Source of the DNA: JAGXQV01 sp964527565
GTDB lineage: Bacteria; Pseudomonadota; Gammaproteobacteria; Burkholderiales; Sulfuricellaceae
Reading direction: 5' to 3'
Length of the DNA stretch: 64,000 nt
Assembly (NCBI GenBank): GCA_964527565.1
Contig: CAZGOY010000009.1
Location: 28,806-92,805, forward strand
Under the pieces are notes generated by a model that was not told the origin of the DNA, made no database searches, and worked only from the letters and a program-made list of their open reading frames with translations. The number at the start of each line of letters is the position of its first letter. The first letter of the stretch is position 1. Positions 8,635-17,873 of the stretch are shown here, piece by piece. The translations under genes were made by a program, and so were the position numbers.

Positions 8635-10735
8635 CGGCCAGCAGGTAAATTCCCCAGGGCGTCGATTTTTCGGCATACGGGTCTTTCAGCGAGCGCTCGG
8701 CATTTTGCGGCAGGACGGCAAGCTGGGTCAGCGCGCTGCCAAACGGAATGTTGATTTTGGCGCGCGCGTTGACCGCCCAGCCGTTGGCGTCGAGCAGCGG
8801 CGCCAGATTGCGGGCGCGCAGCCTGAACCAGGCCAGCAGCATGGCCGGACCGGAAATCACCAGCGCCAGCCCGGCCAGCGCCAGCGGCAATTGCCAGACG
8901 GGAAGGCCGAACAGGCCGCCGACCAGCGCGGCCAGCGCGGTGCCGAGGGCGCCTGCTGCCAGACCGATGGCGGCAAAAATGCCGGCAAACTTGCCGATGT
9001 CGAACGCCTGCGCGGCAGGCAGCTTGCCCGCTACGACTTGCTGTGCGCCGCCTCCCGCCATGCCCGCTGCCTGGCCGTCGACGGCGCCGGACTTGGCAGC
9101 AGCAAATTTCTGTACCTGTTCGCCCACCAGCCGGGCAAATTTGCGGTAAGGCGACCAGAATGCCTCGCGCACGCTGATGGGATGCTCCACCAGCCGGGTC
9201 ACGGTGGCGTTCCAGTCGCGCCCCTGTCGGTCGTAGAATACCCCGTTGCGCCCCACCATGAGTTGCCCGGCATCGCCTGCGGTAAAGGCGGCGGCAATGG
9301 TCATCTTCTCTGCGCCTTGATTGCGCGTGCAGTCGCAATACGCCAAGTAAATGCCGCTCAGTGCGGCCAGCGCGCCATGCTTGGCGGCATCCGCGACGCG
9401 CAGGCACAAATCGCAACTGCGCCCGTCCAGATACAGCGTGCCCGCCTGAAACACCGCCTTAGCGCGGCGCGCATAAAAGTCGCGGAACGACACGAAATTG
9501 TTGGCCAGCACCGCCAGGTCGCGGCAATAGCGCACCAGCCGGTCAAGCTCGGAAATGGAGGTGGCCTCCGCTGCCAACGCCAGGTCCTGCTCAATCAGCG
9601 CGGCGATGGCCTGTTCGTGGCCGCCGCCCTGAATTTCGCGCAGCCGCGCCAGCCCGATGCTCTCCAGCGGGGTGTCGATGCGCGCCGCGAGCCAGTTGCG
9701 GTAAGGCGCCAAGCGCGCCAGCAGCGCTTTCCAGTCGGCCTCGTTCAGAGTGCTGCGTTCACCCAGCAGCGGCAGCACCGCATCCGCGTGCAGGGCAGCG
9801 ATGGCGGCCTGCCAGGCCGGGTTGACGCCGTGTTCGAGCGGCAGCACGCCTGCCGCAGTCACGGCGGCCAGCGGCAGGGCGGCGATTTCCGCGTTATCCG
9901 CATCCAGGCGCTGGCGTCCCAGCGCGGCAAAATCGGCCTCCGATCCGTTCAGCGCGGCCAGTGCCTGGCTGTCGAAGGCGGCCAGGCGGCAGCGCAGGAA
10001 AAAATCCTCTACCTTGGCGCCCACCGCCTCCACGGCGGCTCCGGCGCGGGCCGTGTTTTCTCCCAGCAGCAGCACGGCGGCATCGTTTTCCGCCTGCGAT
10101 TGCCATTCGATGTAAGTGCGCGCTTCGGCGAAAAAGCTTTCGGCGCGAGACCGGGAAAGGCCGGGCAGTCCGCCACGGTCGGTTTCCGCCCCCACGCATT
10201 CCATGATTTCCGCAATCACCAGCCGCAGCGCCGGGTCGTCGCTGGCTTCGGCGGGAACGATGCCGTCGCCGTTGAAGCGGGTCTGGGCGAAGATCTTCCC
10301 GGTGTCGCCGGTATCGGCGGCGCTAATCACGGGGCTGTCGTCCTTGCCCAGGTTGTGCAGGATGCGGCGTGCCGCAGCCAGCAAGCGTTGACCGTTTTCC
10401 GTGGTGTCGTCGATGGCCGCCAGCGCCAGCCCATCGGCGCTGTTGACCAGCGCGTCGGGATCCTTGAGCAGACTGTCGGCCCATTTCAGCGCCGCGATCA
10501 ACTCCGGCGGGCGGATATGGCCGTCATGGTCGCTGTCGATCATTTCCAGGGTGGCACCGTCGAACTCCAGTCCTCGCGTCGGGCAACTCAGCGCTACCCA
10601 CAGTTTCTGGTCGAGGGCTTCCAGCGCCAGAAGTTCCCTGCCCGAATCGAGCCGCACCTGATCGAAACCGCCGGCGCGAAAAAAGCGCCACGGAAATGCA
10701 GGGGCGGGGTTGCCGGTCGTTGTGCTGTTTGCCAT
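8588..10735 (-). CDS. EF-hand domain membrane protein of unknown function
   Basis: A 715-residue protein. The start at 10735 (MANSTTTG) follows GAAGGAGA. Residues 67-78 read DSDHDGHIRPPE, a full EF-hand calcium loop with acidic residues at positions 1, 3, 5 and 12. A weaker loop-like FNGDGIVPAE lies near residue 158. Three hydrophobic segments cluster in the last 140 residues, two near 590-650 and one at the very C-terminus, so the long N-terminal part is probably cytoplasmic. Family role unknown; similar proteins are, from memory, annotated only as EF-hand proteins. It overlaps the DedA gene tail to tail. Confidence 0.85.
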   Translation of the reverse strand: MANSTTTGNPAPAFPWRFFRAGGFDQVRLDSGRELLALEALDQKLWVALSCPTRGLEFDGATLEMIDSDHDGHIRPPELIAALKWADSLLKDPDALVNSADGLALAAIDDTTENGQRLLAAARRILHNLGKDDSPVISAADTGDTGKIFAQTRFNGDGIVPAEASDDPALRLVIAEIMECVGAETDRGGLPGLSRSRAESFFAEARTYIEWQSQAENDAAVLLLGENTARAGAAVEAVGAKVEDFFLRCRLAAFDSQALAALNGSEADFAALGRQRLDADNAEIAALPLAAVTAAGVLPLEHGVNPAWQAAIAALHADAVLPLLGERSTLNEADWKALLARLAPYRNWLAARIDTPLESIGLARLREIQGGGHEQAIAALIEQDLALAAEATSISELDRLVRYCRDLAVLANNFVSFRDFYARRAKAVFQAGTLYLDGRSCDLCLRVADAAKHGALAALSGIYLAYCDCTRNQGAEKMTIAAAFTAGDAGQLMVGRNGVFYDRQGRDWNATVTRLVEHPISVREAFWSPYRKFARLVGEQVQKFAAAKSGAVDGQAAGMAGGGAQQVVAGKLPAAQAFDIGKFAGIFAAIGLAAGALGTALAALVGGLFGLPVWQLPLALAGLALVISGPAMLLAWFRLRARNLAPLLDANGWAVNARAKINIPFGSALTQLAVLPQNAERSLKDPYAEKSTPWGIYLLAVILTVAAYFWVRGAL

Positions 10736-10904
10736 GTCAGTCTCCTTCGGTGGATGGCGCAAGTATAACCGGGGATGTATTTCATGGCGGAAAAGCGCGG
10801 TTTCTTCGCATGGCGTGATTTCCCTAGCCGGAATCAGGCCGACAGGGGCGGTGGCGGTCTTTTCCGGTAGAATGTCAGCGGTTCATTGCCGAAACCCTTC
10901 ATCC

Positions 10905-12776
10905 GTGCTCAAGACCTTCCTGCTGAAAATTACCTTTGCGCGCATCAGCCTGTGGCTGCTTGGTTTGATGTTCGTGTTGCCGTTTTTCGGCTACCACCAC
11001 TACCTGCCCATCCCCAGTTTCTACAATGAATGGTTCGCCGCAGCGCTGGGGCTGGCGGCGCTGATCCTGTTCGTGCGCAACCGCTACTGGCAGGATATGG
11101 AACTGCCGCTCATCGCGCTAGTGCCGCTGGGTTTTGTGGTGATCCTGCTGATCCAGATTCCCATCGAGCGTGTCCTGTTTCCCGAACGCAGCATCCTGGG
11201 CGCCTCCTACCTGCTGTGGGCGGTCTTGCTGATGATGCTGGCCAGAACGCTGGTGCGCGAGCTGGGCCAGCCGGAAGTGGTGCGGACGCTGGCCTGGTTT
11301 CTGTTGTTCGGCGGGGTGTTGAACGCTGGTATTGCGATATTCCAGCATTTCAATGTGAATACGCTTTTCGATGCCTACATCATCAAGAAAGTGCGCGTTC
11401 CCTTCGCCAACATCGCGCAGCCCAATCATTTTTCCGATTTTATCGCGCTGGCGCTGGGTTCCCTGTTGCTGCTGTTTTCCCGGCGTTGCCTGCATTGGGC
11501 CACGGCACTGGCGAGCGGGGCTATGCTGCTGTACGTGCTGTCGTTTTCCGGCTCGCGCAGTTCCTGGTTGTATGTGTTGGCGATGGCTGGCCTGTCGCTT
11601 CTGTACCTGTGGGCGAACGGAAGGAAAGACGGCGCCCGGCTGGCGCTGGCCGGGGTGTTGCTGGTGCCGGGATTTATCCTGGTGCAGTATCTCGCCTCTC
11701 AACTTGCCGTGTCGCAACTTGTCGCTTCAGTCAGCATTGCAACCCCTACCGACAAATTGTTCGAACTGGCCGGTTCAAAGAGCGACCGCCTGGCAATCTG
11801 GCTGGAAGCCTGGCAAATTTTTCTGAAGGCGCCGCTGCTGGGTACCGGCTTCGGCGAGTTCGCCTGGCAGCATTTCCTGTTTTCCGATCAGGCGCCGGAG
11901 GTGATTCGCGGGCTGCTATACAACCATTCCCACAACATCGTCATGCAGGTGCTTGCCGAGTTGGGCATCTTCGCCGCGCTGCTGCTGGTGGGCGGTACGC
12001 TGGCCTGGCTGCTGCGCCTAGCGCGCAGCGGGACCTTTACGGCTGAAAAATGGTGGCTGCTGGCGCTGGTGTCGGTGCTGGCCATCCACAGCATGCTGGA
12101 ATATCCCTTGTGGTATGCCTATTTTCTCGGTATCGCCGCCGTCCTGCTGGGGGCGGGCGAGACGCGCGCCCTGCGCCTCAACATGCAGGGGGCTGGCCGA
12201 AAAATCTTCGTGCTGCTGTTCATCCTCGGCGGCATCAGCGTGTTCAACCTGATCAACAGCTACGGCAATTTCGAGCGGGCCTTTTATGGTTTCGGAAAGA
12301 GCCTGAGCAAGAATAGCGATATGGCCACGCTGGAGGCGGATGCGCAGGAACTGGTCAGCCAGGTGATGCATATTCACCGCGAGTCGCTGCTGAGTTCCTA
12401 CGCGGAAATCGCCATGAGCCGGGGGATTTCGCTCGACAAGGATAAGATCGCCAGCAAACTGGAAGTCAACGGGCGCGCCATGCGCGTGGCGCCCATCAAT
12501 GAAGTCGTTTATCGCCAGGCCGTGTTGCTGGGCCTGAACGGGGAGCATCAGGCGGCCGCACGGCAATTCGACTTGGCGGCGGCGGCCTACCCGCGGGACG
12601 CAGCCGCCGTGGTGTCGTTGATCCGGCGCAAGGCGGCGCAGGACGAGGCCGGTTTCATGCCATTGCTGCAGCATGCCGAAGGCTGGTTGCAGGCGCATCC
12701 CGCTGCCGCCGCAAAAAAAGGCATAATTCCGGTGCCGGTGAGTGCCACGCCGGTTTCGGCGGCGCGGCAGCCATGA
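10905..12776 (+). CDS. O-antigen ligase/PglL-type O-oligosaccharyltransferase
   Basis: A polytopic membrane protein (about 623 residues) of the Wzy/WaaL/PglL superfamily. About ten membrane helices are followed by a soluble C-terminal part with repeat-like helices. Diagnostic pieces are GSRSSWLYVLAMAG, GTGFGEFAWQHF and NHSHNIVMQVLAELG with the key His. The version with VLAELGIFAALLLVG and a C-terminal Wzy_C_2-like part is typical of ligases that transfer glycans to type IV pilins. It lies directly before an MSHA-type pilus block, which supports that role. The start is uncertain: GTG at 10905 fits the first helix, but no strong ribosome site is seen. Confidence 0.85.
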   Translation: MLKTFLLKITFARISLWLLGLMFVLPFFGYHHYLPIPSFYNEWFAAALGLAALILFVRNRYWQDMELPLIALVPLGFVVILLIQIPIERVLFPERSILGASYLLWAVLLMMLARTLVRELGQPEVVRTLAWFLLFGGVLNAGIAIFQHFNVNTLFDAYIIKKVRVPFANIAQPNHFSDFIALALGSLLLLFSRRCLHWATALASGAMLLYVLSFSGSRSSWLYVLAMAGLSLLYLWANGRKDGARLALAGVLLVPGFILVQYLASQLAVSQLVASVSIATPTDKLFELAGSKSDRLAIWLEAWQIFLKAPLLGTGFGEFAWQHFLFSDQAPEVIRGLLYNHSHNIVMQVLAELGIFAALLLVGGTLAWLLRLARSGTFTAEKWWLLALVSVLAIHSMLEYPLWYAYFLGIAAVLLGAGETRALRLNMQGAGRKIFVLLFILGGISVFNLINSYGNFERAFYGFGKSLSKNSDMATLEADAQELVSQVMHIHRESLLSSYAEIAMSRGISLDKDKIASKLEVNGRAMRVAPINEVVYRQAVLLGLNGEHQAAARQFDLAAAAYPRDAAAVVSLIRRKAAQDEAGFMPLLQHAEGWLQAHPAAAAKKGIIPVPVSATPVSAARQP

Positions 12777-12804
12777 GCGTGGCCTGGTTTCGCGGGGGGG
12801 GAGT

Positions 12805-14505
12805 ATGGCGGTAGAAAAAATCCGGCTGGGCGACCTGCTGGTGCAGCAAAAAATCATTTCCCAAGAGCAACTGAGAACGGCGATTGACGAGCAGAAGCGC
12901 ACCGGCCTCAAGCTTGGGCGCGTGCTGGTGCACAACGGCTTTGCCTCGGAAGAGCATATCGCGCCTGTGCTGGCGCGGCAATTGAACATTCCCTTCGTCA
13001 ATCTCAAGCAGTTCATCGTCGACATCAATGTGGCGCGCAAGCTGCCGGAAAATCTGGCGCGCCGCTTCCGCGCGCTGGTGCTGGAAGAACGCGGCAACAA
13101 ATACCTGGTGGGGATGGAAGACCCCACCGACCTGTTCGCCTTTGACGAAATCACCCGCGTTCTGAAACGGGACATCGATCTGGCGGTAGTCACCAAGACT
13201 CAGCTGTTGCAGGAAATCGACCGTTTTTACCGCAAGACCGAGGAAATCAAGGGCTTCGCCCGCGAACTGGAGCAGGAACTCGGCGAATCGCAGGTCGATT
13301 TCGGCGAACTCGGCACGGGTGTCGGCCTGGAAGATGCGCCGGTGGTCAAGCTGCTGCAATCGGTATTCGAGGATGCCATGCAGGTGCGCGCATCCGACGT
13401 GCACTTGGAGCCGCAGGAAGCCGGCCTGCAAATCCGCTTCCGTATCGACGGCGTGCTGCACCTGCAAAGCCAGGCGGACAGCAAGATCGCCTCCGCGCTG
13501 GTGCTGCGTCTCAAGCTGATGTCGAAAATGGATATTTCAGAACGCCGCCTGCCGCAGGACGGGCGTTTCAACCTGCAAATCCGCCAGCAGCAGGTCGATA
13601 TTCGTATTTCCACCATGCCCACCCAATTCGGCGAATCGGTGGTCATGCGTTTGCTGAGCCAGAGCGAGGGCGTGCTGGCGCTGGAAAAACTCGGTATGCC
13701 GCCGGACATGCTGTTGCGCTTCCGCAAGATGCTGGAGCGCAACAGCGCCATGGTGCTGGTCACCGGGCCGACCGGTAGCGGCAAGACCACCACTCTGTAC
13801 GCCGCGCTGGCGGAAACCAACCGCATGGAAAAAAAGGTCATCACCGTCGAAGACCCGGTCGAATACCGTTTACCCGGCATCAATCAGGTGCAGGTCAACG
13901 AAAAGATCGAGCTGACCTTTTCGCGCGTGCTGCGTTCCACCTTGCGTCAGGATCCCGACGTCATCCTGGTCGGCGAAATGCGTGACGAGGAAACCGCCAT
14001 GATCGGCCTGCGCGCCGCCATGACCGGCCATATGGTGCTGTCCACCCTGCACACCAACGATGCCGCCGGCACGCCGATCCGTCTCATGGACATGGGGGCG
14101 CCGCCATACCTGGTGGCGACTTCGCTGCAACTGGTGATCGCGCAGCGCCTGTTGCGCAGGATCTGCGAAAGCTGCGGCGAGCCATACCAGCCCGAGGCGC
14201 ACGAGCGCGAGTGGTTGCGCATCGAGCTGGGCGACAAGGTCGATCAGTTCGAATATCGCCACGGGCGCGGCTGCTCGCATTGCAACAACACCGGCTATCA
14301 GGGGCGTTTCGGTGTGTTCGAGATGCTGGAAATGAGCGCGCCGCTGGTCGCCGCCGCCAGTCGGCAGGACCCCGCCGAGTTCACGCGCCTGGCGCAGATG
14401 CAGATGGCCGGCCGCACCCTGCAAAGCCACGCTGTCGGCCATGTCGTCAACGGCAACACCACCGTCGCCGAAGCCATGCGCATCGCCGCGCAGCTTGAGG
14501 ATTGA
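12805..14505 (+). CDS. mshE: MSHA-type pilus assembly ATPase, GspE/PilB family
   Basis: Hexameric ATPase that powers pilus extension. The start at 12805 (MAVEKIRLGDLL) lies just after a run of G ending in GAG. The 566-residue protein has an N-terminal MshEN domain (LGRVLVHNGFASEEHI), Walker A GPTGSGKTT, Asp box, Walker B DVILVGEMRDEET, His box STLHTNDA and a zinc site of CESCGEPY plus GCSHCNNTGY. The order mshE, mshG, mshF, pilins is the MSHA order, interrupted here by a TA pair. Confidence 0.92.
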   Translation: MAVEKIRLGDLLVQQKIISQEQLRTAIDEQKRTGLKLGRVLVHNGFASEEHIAPVLARQLNIPFVNLKQFIVDINVARKLPENLARRFRALVLEERGNKYLVGMEDPTDLFAFDEITRVLKRDIDLAVVTKTQLLQEIDRFYRKTEEIKGFARELEQELGESQVDFGELGTGVGLEDAPVVKLLQSVFEDAMQVRASDVHLEPQEAGLQIRFRIDGVLHLQSQADSKIASALVLRLKLMSKMDISERRLPQDGRFNLQIRQQQVDIRISTMPTQFGESVVMRLLSQSEGVLALEKLGMPPDMLLRFRKMLERNSAMVLVTGPTGSGKTTTLYAALAETNRMEKKVITVEDPVEYRLPGINQVQVNEKIELTFSRVLRSTLRQDPDVILVGEMRDEETAMIGLRAAMTGHMVLSTLHTNDAAGTPIRLMDMGAPPYLVATSLQLVIAQRLLRRICESCGEPYQPEAHEREWLRIELGDKVDQFEYRHGRGCSHCNNTGYQGRFGVFEMLEMSAPLVAAASRQDPAEFTRLAQMQMAGRTLQSHAVGHVVNGNTTVAEAMRIAAQLED

Positions 14506-14510
14506 TGGGC

Positions 14511-14516
14511 TATACT
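14511..14516 (+). promoter_or_regulatory. Possible -10 box of the DUF433 operon
   Basis: TATACT starts five bases after the mshE stop and 30 bases before the DUF433 start. No clear -35 element is visible, so the call is weak. Confidence 0.3.
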
Positions 14517-14545
14517 GCGCCGTACATGGACAGGGAGGTAGAGAG

Positions 14546-14794
14546 ATGGCTGACAGCGGCATGAGCTTTTTCGATGGAAGAATCACCATCAACCCGGAAA
14601 TATGCAATGGCAAGCCTACCTTGCGCGGAAAGCGTATCACCGTTCAAACCATTCTCGAGTTTTTGAGCGCCGGAGAAAACGAGGCGGAAATTCTCAACCA
14701 GTATCCCAGCCTGGAAGCGGAAGACATCAAAGTGTGCTTGCGCTTTGCCGCCAGCTTGATGGACAGGCGCTATGACCTGGCCCAGGTCGCGTGA
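14546..14794 (+). CDS. DUF433 antitoxin
   Basis: An 82-residue winged-helix-type protein. The core RITINPEICNGKPTLRGKRITVQTILEFL is the DUF433 signature, in which GKPxxRGxRITV is conserved. GGAGGT lies eight bases before the start. DUF433 proteins are the antitoxins of DUF5615 toxins, and such a toxin starts four bases downstream. The pair sits between mshE and mshG and splits the pilus operon. A second, diverged pair is at 34330-34883. Confidence 0.9.
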   Translation: MADSGMSFFDGRITINPEICNGKPTLRGKRITVQTILEFLSAGENEAEILNQYPSLEAEDIKVCLRFAASLMDRRYDLAQVA

Positions 14795-14797
14795 GAC

Positions 14798-15136
14798 ATG
14801 CGTTTCCTGATCGATGCCAATCTGCCATACCGGTTCGGGATTTGGCATGGGGAAGAATATCAGCATGTTTTTGATCTGAACGATGCCTGGCCTGATTCGG
14901 AAATCTGGCGCTACGCCCGTCGTCACGATCTGGTTATTGTCACCAAGGATGCAGATTTTTCCGACTGGGTGATGCTTGCCGGGCCCCCTCCCCGTGTGGT
15001 GCATTTTCGCGTCGGCAATATGAAAATCAGGGAATTTCACCTGTTTGCGGTACGGGTGTGGCCTAAAGTCCTTGAGCTTGTCGAATCATGCAAGTTGGTG
15101 ATCGTGCATAAAAACCATATAGAGTGCATTGCATAG
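14798..15136 (+). CDS. DUF5615 PIN-like toxin
   Basis: A 112-residue protein of the DUF5615 family, whose fold is PIN-like and which is predicted to cut RNA. The conserved acidic motifs are in place: FLIDANLPYRF at the N-terminus, SEIWRYARRHDLVIVTKDADF in the middle, and HFRVGNM after it. Partner of the DUF433 gene just upstream. It is intact and near average length. Confidence 0.88.
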   Translation: MRFLIDANLPYRFGIWHGEEYQHVFDLNDAWPDSEIWRYARRHDLVIVTKDADFSDWVMLAGPPPRVVHFRVGNMKIREFHLFAVRVWPKVLELVESCKLVIVHKNHIECIA

Positions 15137-15366
15137 CCGCATTTTTTTGTAGGCGGCAATTATTGCCACCCCGCCTGCTGCGAATGTCCTTTCCCCTCCT
15201 CGGTAATCTGCCAAAATCGTTTTGTTCAATTTTTATCCATTGATTTTCAATAGAAAATAATGATGGCATAAAATCTGCTTCGTGATGCTCAAAATGCCAA
15301 ACGCATACGAGTGCATCATGAACGCTTTTCTGAAAAATTTCGCTGTAGCGGCAAACGGAGGGGGAT

Positions 15367-16605
15367 ATGCCTTTCTTTGCCTATAAGGGGCGCAACGCCT
15401 ACGGCGAAATGGTGCGCGGCGTGCTGGAAGGCGTGAACAGCGGCACCATTGCCGACCAGCTGTTCAACACCGGCGTCACCCCCATCGAAATCGTCACCAC
15501 GCGCAAGCCGGCGGTCGGCATGGATGTGGGCTGGTCGGTGCGGCTGACCGAGGGCAAGGTCAACGATATCGACATCATGATGTTCAGCCGCCAGATGTAT
15601 ACCCTGCTCAAGGCCGGCGTACCGATCTTGCGTTCGCTCTCCGGGCTGCGTGAATCCACCGCCAACCTGGCTTTCCGCCGCGTATTGGCCGATGTCCGCG
15701 AAAGCCTGGATACCGGGCGCGAGCTGTCCGTCGCGCTACGCCGTCACCCCAAGGTATTCGGCCCGTTCTACGTCAGCATGGTGCGCGTCGGCGAAGCCAC
15801 CGGGATGCTGGAGGACGTGTTCCTGCGCTTGTTCTATTACCTGGAATTCGAGAAAAGCACGCGCGACCAGATCAAGGCCGCCTTGCGCTACCCTTCCTTT
15901 GTCGTCACGGCCATCGTTATTGCTCTGGTGATCATCAACATCATGGTCATACCGGCCTTCTCCAAGGTCTATAGCTCGATCAAGGTCGAATTGCCGCTGA
16001 TGACCCGCATCCTGCTGGCGGTGTCAGATTTTACCGTGCATTACTGGCCGGCCATGCTGGTGGGGGCCATCGGCATCTACCTCAGCTTCCGGCTGTACAT
16101 CAATACCCGCAACGGTAAATACCGCTGGGACAAATTCAAGCTGCGCCTGCCGCTGGCCGGCAACATCATCCTCAAGGCCACCCTGGCGCGTTTCGCGCGC
16201 AGCTTTTCGCTGGCCTACAAGAGCGGCATCCCCATCGTGCAGGGCTTGAGCGTGGTGGCTCTGGTGGTCGATAACGACCACATCGGCAGCCGCATCGAGC
16301 AGATGCGCAACAGCGTGGAGCGCGGCGAAAGCATCCTGCGCACCGCCGTCGCCACCGGCGTGTTTTCTCCCATCGTCCTGCAGATGATCGCCGTGGGCGA
16401 GGAAACCGGCGAACTGGACAGCCTGATGCAGGACGTGGCGGAAATGTACGAGCGCGAAGTGGAGTACGACGTGAAGAAATTGAGTGACCGCATCGAGCCG
16501 ATCCTCATCGTCAGCCTGGCGGTGATCGTGCTGGTGCTGGCGCTGGGCGTGTTCCTGCCGATCTGGGAGCTGGGCAACGCCATGATGCATCGCAAGACAG
16601 GGTAA
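15367..16605 (+). CDS. mshG: MSHA-type pilus inner-membrane platform protein, GspF/PilC family
   Basis: A 412-residue polytopic protein that couples the assembly ATPase to pilin insertion. It begins MPFFAYKGRNAYGEMVRG, typical of MshG, and has two T2SSF repeats (residues about 65-190 and 270-395, the second with LARFARSFSLAYKSGIPI) and membrane helices near 170-195, 215-235 and 375-400. GGAGGGGG precedes the start. The 230 bases before it are AT-rich and may hold its own promoter, needed because of the inserted TA pair. Confidence 0.93.
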   Translation: MPFFAYKGRNAYGEMVRGVLEGVNSGTIADQLFNTGVTPIEIVTTRKPAVGMDVGWSVRLTEGKVNDIDIMMFSRQMYTLLKAGVPILRSLSGLRESTANLAFRRVLADVRESLDTGRELSVALRRHPKVFGPFYVSMVRVGEATGMLEDVFLRLFYYLEFEKSTRDQIKAALRYPSFVVTAIVIALVIINIMVIPAFSKVYSSIKVELPLMTRILLAVSDFTVHYWPAMLVGAIGIYLSFRLYINTRNGKYRWDKFKLRLPLAGNIILKATLARFARSFSLAYKSGIPIVQGLSVVALVVDNDHIGSRIEQMRNSVERGESILRTAVATGVFSPIVLQMIAVGEETGELDSLMQDVAEMYEREVEYDVKKLSDRIEPILIVSLAVIVLVLALGVFLPIWELGNAMMHRKTG

Positions 16606-16608
16606 AGG

Positions 16609-17148
16609 GTGAGTACGCGCTATCGCCAGCAGGGCGGCTCCAAGCTGTACGAGTTCATCTGGGTGGTGCTGCTGGTCGGCACCCTGTCGATGGTGGTGCT
16701 GGATTACATGCTGCGCTACATCGAGATCGCGGAAAAGGGCGCCATGGAAAACACCGTGGTGAGCCTGCGCAGTTCGCTGAATCTGCGTCTGGCGGAGGTG
16801 CTGGTGAGCAACAACACGCAGGAGGCGCTACGGCTGGCGCGCGCCAATCCGATGGAATGGCTGCATGAGATGCCGCCGAACTACGCCGGGGAATTCAGCG
16901 ACCCGCAGCCGGGGTCGATTGCGCGCGGCCAGTGGTACTGGAACCGGAGCAGCCGCGAACTGGTGTACCTGGTGGATAACGGGCGTGACTTTACGCCGGA
17001 TGCGGAAGGCTTGAAACGGGTGCGTTACCGGGTGCACACCCCCTTTCTGGCCAGGGCGGTTAAAGAAAACCGGAGTTTGTCCGTTAACCATGTTGTGGGA
17101 GGAATTTCTCTTGTTGTGGCAGAGCCTTACAAGTGGGAATTCAAGTGA
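16609..17148 (+). CDS. mshF: MshF-like pilus biogenesis protein
   Basis: A 179-residue protein starting at a GTG four bases after mshG, with GGTAAAGG upstream. One membrane helix near residues 15-32 (LYEFIWVVLLVGTLSMVVLDY) is followed by a periplasmic part of about 145 residues. Position after mshG and before the pilins, plus this topology, match MshF; sequence similarity alone was not testable. It probably helps assemble the MSHA-type pilus at the inner membrane. Confidence 0.72.
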   Translation: MSTRYRQQGGSKLYEFIWVVLLVGTLSMVVLDYMLRYIEIAEKGAMENTVVSLRSSLNLRLAEVLVSNNTQEALRLARANPMEWLHEMPPNYAGEFSDPQPGSIARGQWYWNRSSRELVYLVDNGRDFTPDAEGLKRVRYRVHTPFLARAVKENRSLSVNHVVGGISLVVAEPYKWEFK

Positions 17149-17266
17149 AGTAAAAAGTTTTATGCGAGGGGCATTCCGTTTTTTGGCCGTTGCGCAAGGC
17201 GCGGCGGCAGGTCGATTTGTGGTGGTGGTGGAAACTTTGAAGTACCTTTAAAAAGGAGTAGTAATC

Positions 17267-17752
17267 ATGAAATCTCAATCAGGTTTTACCCTGATCGAAA
17301 TGGTGGCGGTGATCATCATCCTTGCCATCATGGCGGCCACGGCGCTGCCGAAGTTTACCAACCTCAGCGGCGAGGCGCGCTACGCGAGCCTTTCCGGCCT
17401 GCAGGGCGGTTTGCGTTCGGCGGTAGCATTGTCCAAGGCAAAGTGGCTGGTTGCACAAAGCGGTGACCTCAACTCCGTGAACTTTAACGGCACACTGGTG
17501 AGCGTGGTCCATTTTGCTACGCCGGCTTCTGCTCAGATAAATCTGGGCATTCCTCTTGATAGCGCGACGGGTATTATTGCCGCTATGGATTCGTGGGGGA
17601 CTTATACCAGCGGTACCACGGCGACCGGTATTGCTTGGTGGCCGAATGGGGTAACCACCTCCAGCTCTTGCAATGTGGATTACGTTTCTTCCACCGGAGT
17701 GGTGAATATCACACCGGCTAACGGGCAAACGGCAGCCGCTGCTTGCGCGTAA
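17267..17752 (+). CDS. Type IV prepilin, MSHA major-pilin type
   Basis: A 161-residue prepilin with the class III leader MKSQSG|FTLIEMVAVIIILAIMA: prepilin peptidase would cut after Gly6, and Glu5 of the mature form is present. The conserved ALPKF and the C-terminal disulfide pair (SCNVDYV and the last CA) fit MshA/MshB. AAAGGAG precedes the start. It is followed by a strong intrinsic terminator, so it may be made in excess over the second pilin. Whether it is the MshA or MshB equivalent cannot be told here. Confidence 0.9.
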   Translation: MKSQSGFTLIEMVAVIIILAIMAATALPKFTNLSGEARYASLSGLQGGLRSAVALSKAKWLVAQSGDLNSVNFNGTLVSVVHFATPASAQINLGIPLDSATGIIAAMDSWGTYTSGTTATGIAWWPNGVTTSSSCNVDYVSSTGVVNITPANGQTAAAACA

Positions 17753-17790
17753 TTTGAGCCATTAACCGACGGTACTGCCGTCGGGCACTG

Positions 17791-17835
17791 GAGCCAAGCC
17801 GGGGAATGCGTTACCATCCCGGCTTGGCTCTTTTT
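17791..17835 (+). terminator. Intrinsic terminator after the first pilin
   Basis: GAGCCAAGCCGGG (17791-17803) pairs perfectly with CCCGGCTTGGCTC (17818-17830) and is followed by five T. A smaller hairpin, CCGACGG-TACTG-CCGTCGG, lies just before it at 17766-17784. Readthrough would be needed to express the second pilin from the same promoter. Confidence 0.88.
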
Positions 17836-17873
17836 CGATGGTTCGAGCCACGGATAAACCACAGGGGAACAAC

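Noticed and set aside
8705..10768. A 687-codon open frame on the plus strand
   Set aside because: It runs antisense through the EF-hand gene, which has a good start, a recognisable calcium loop and membrane helices.
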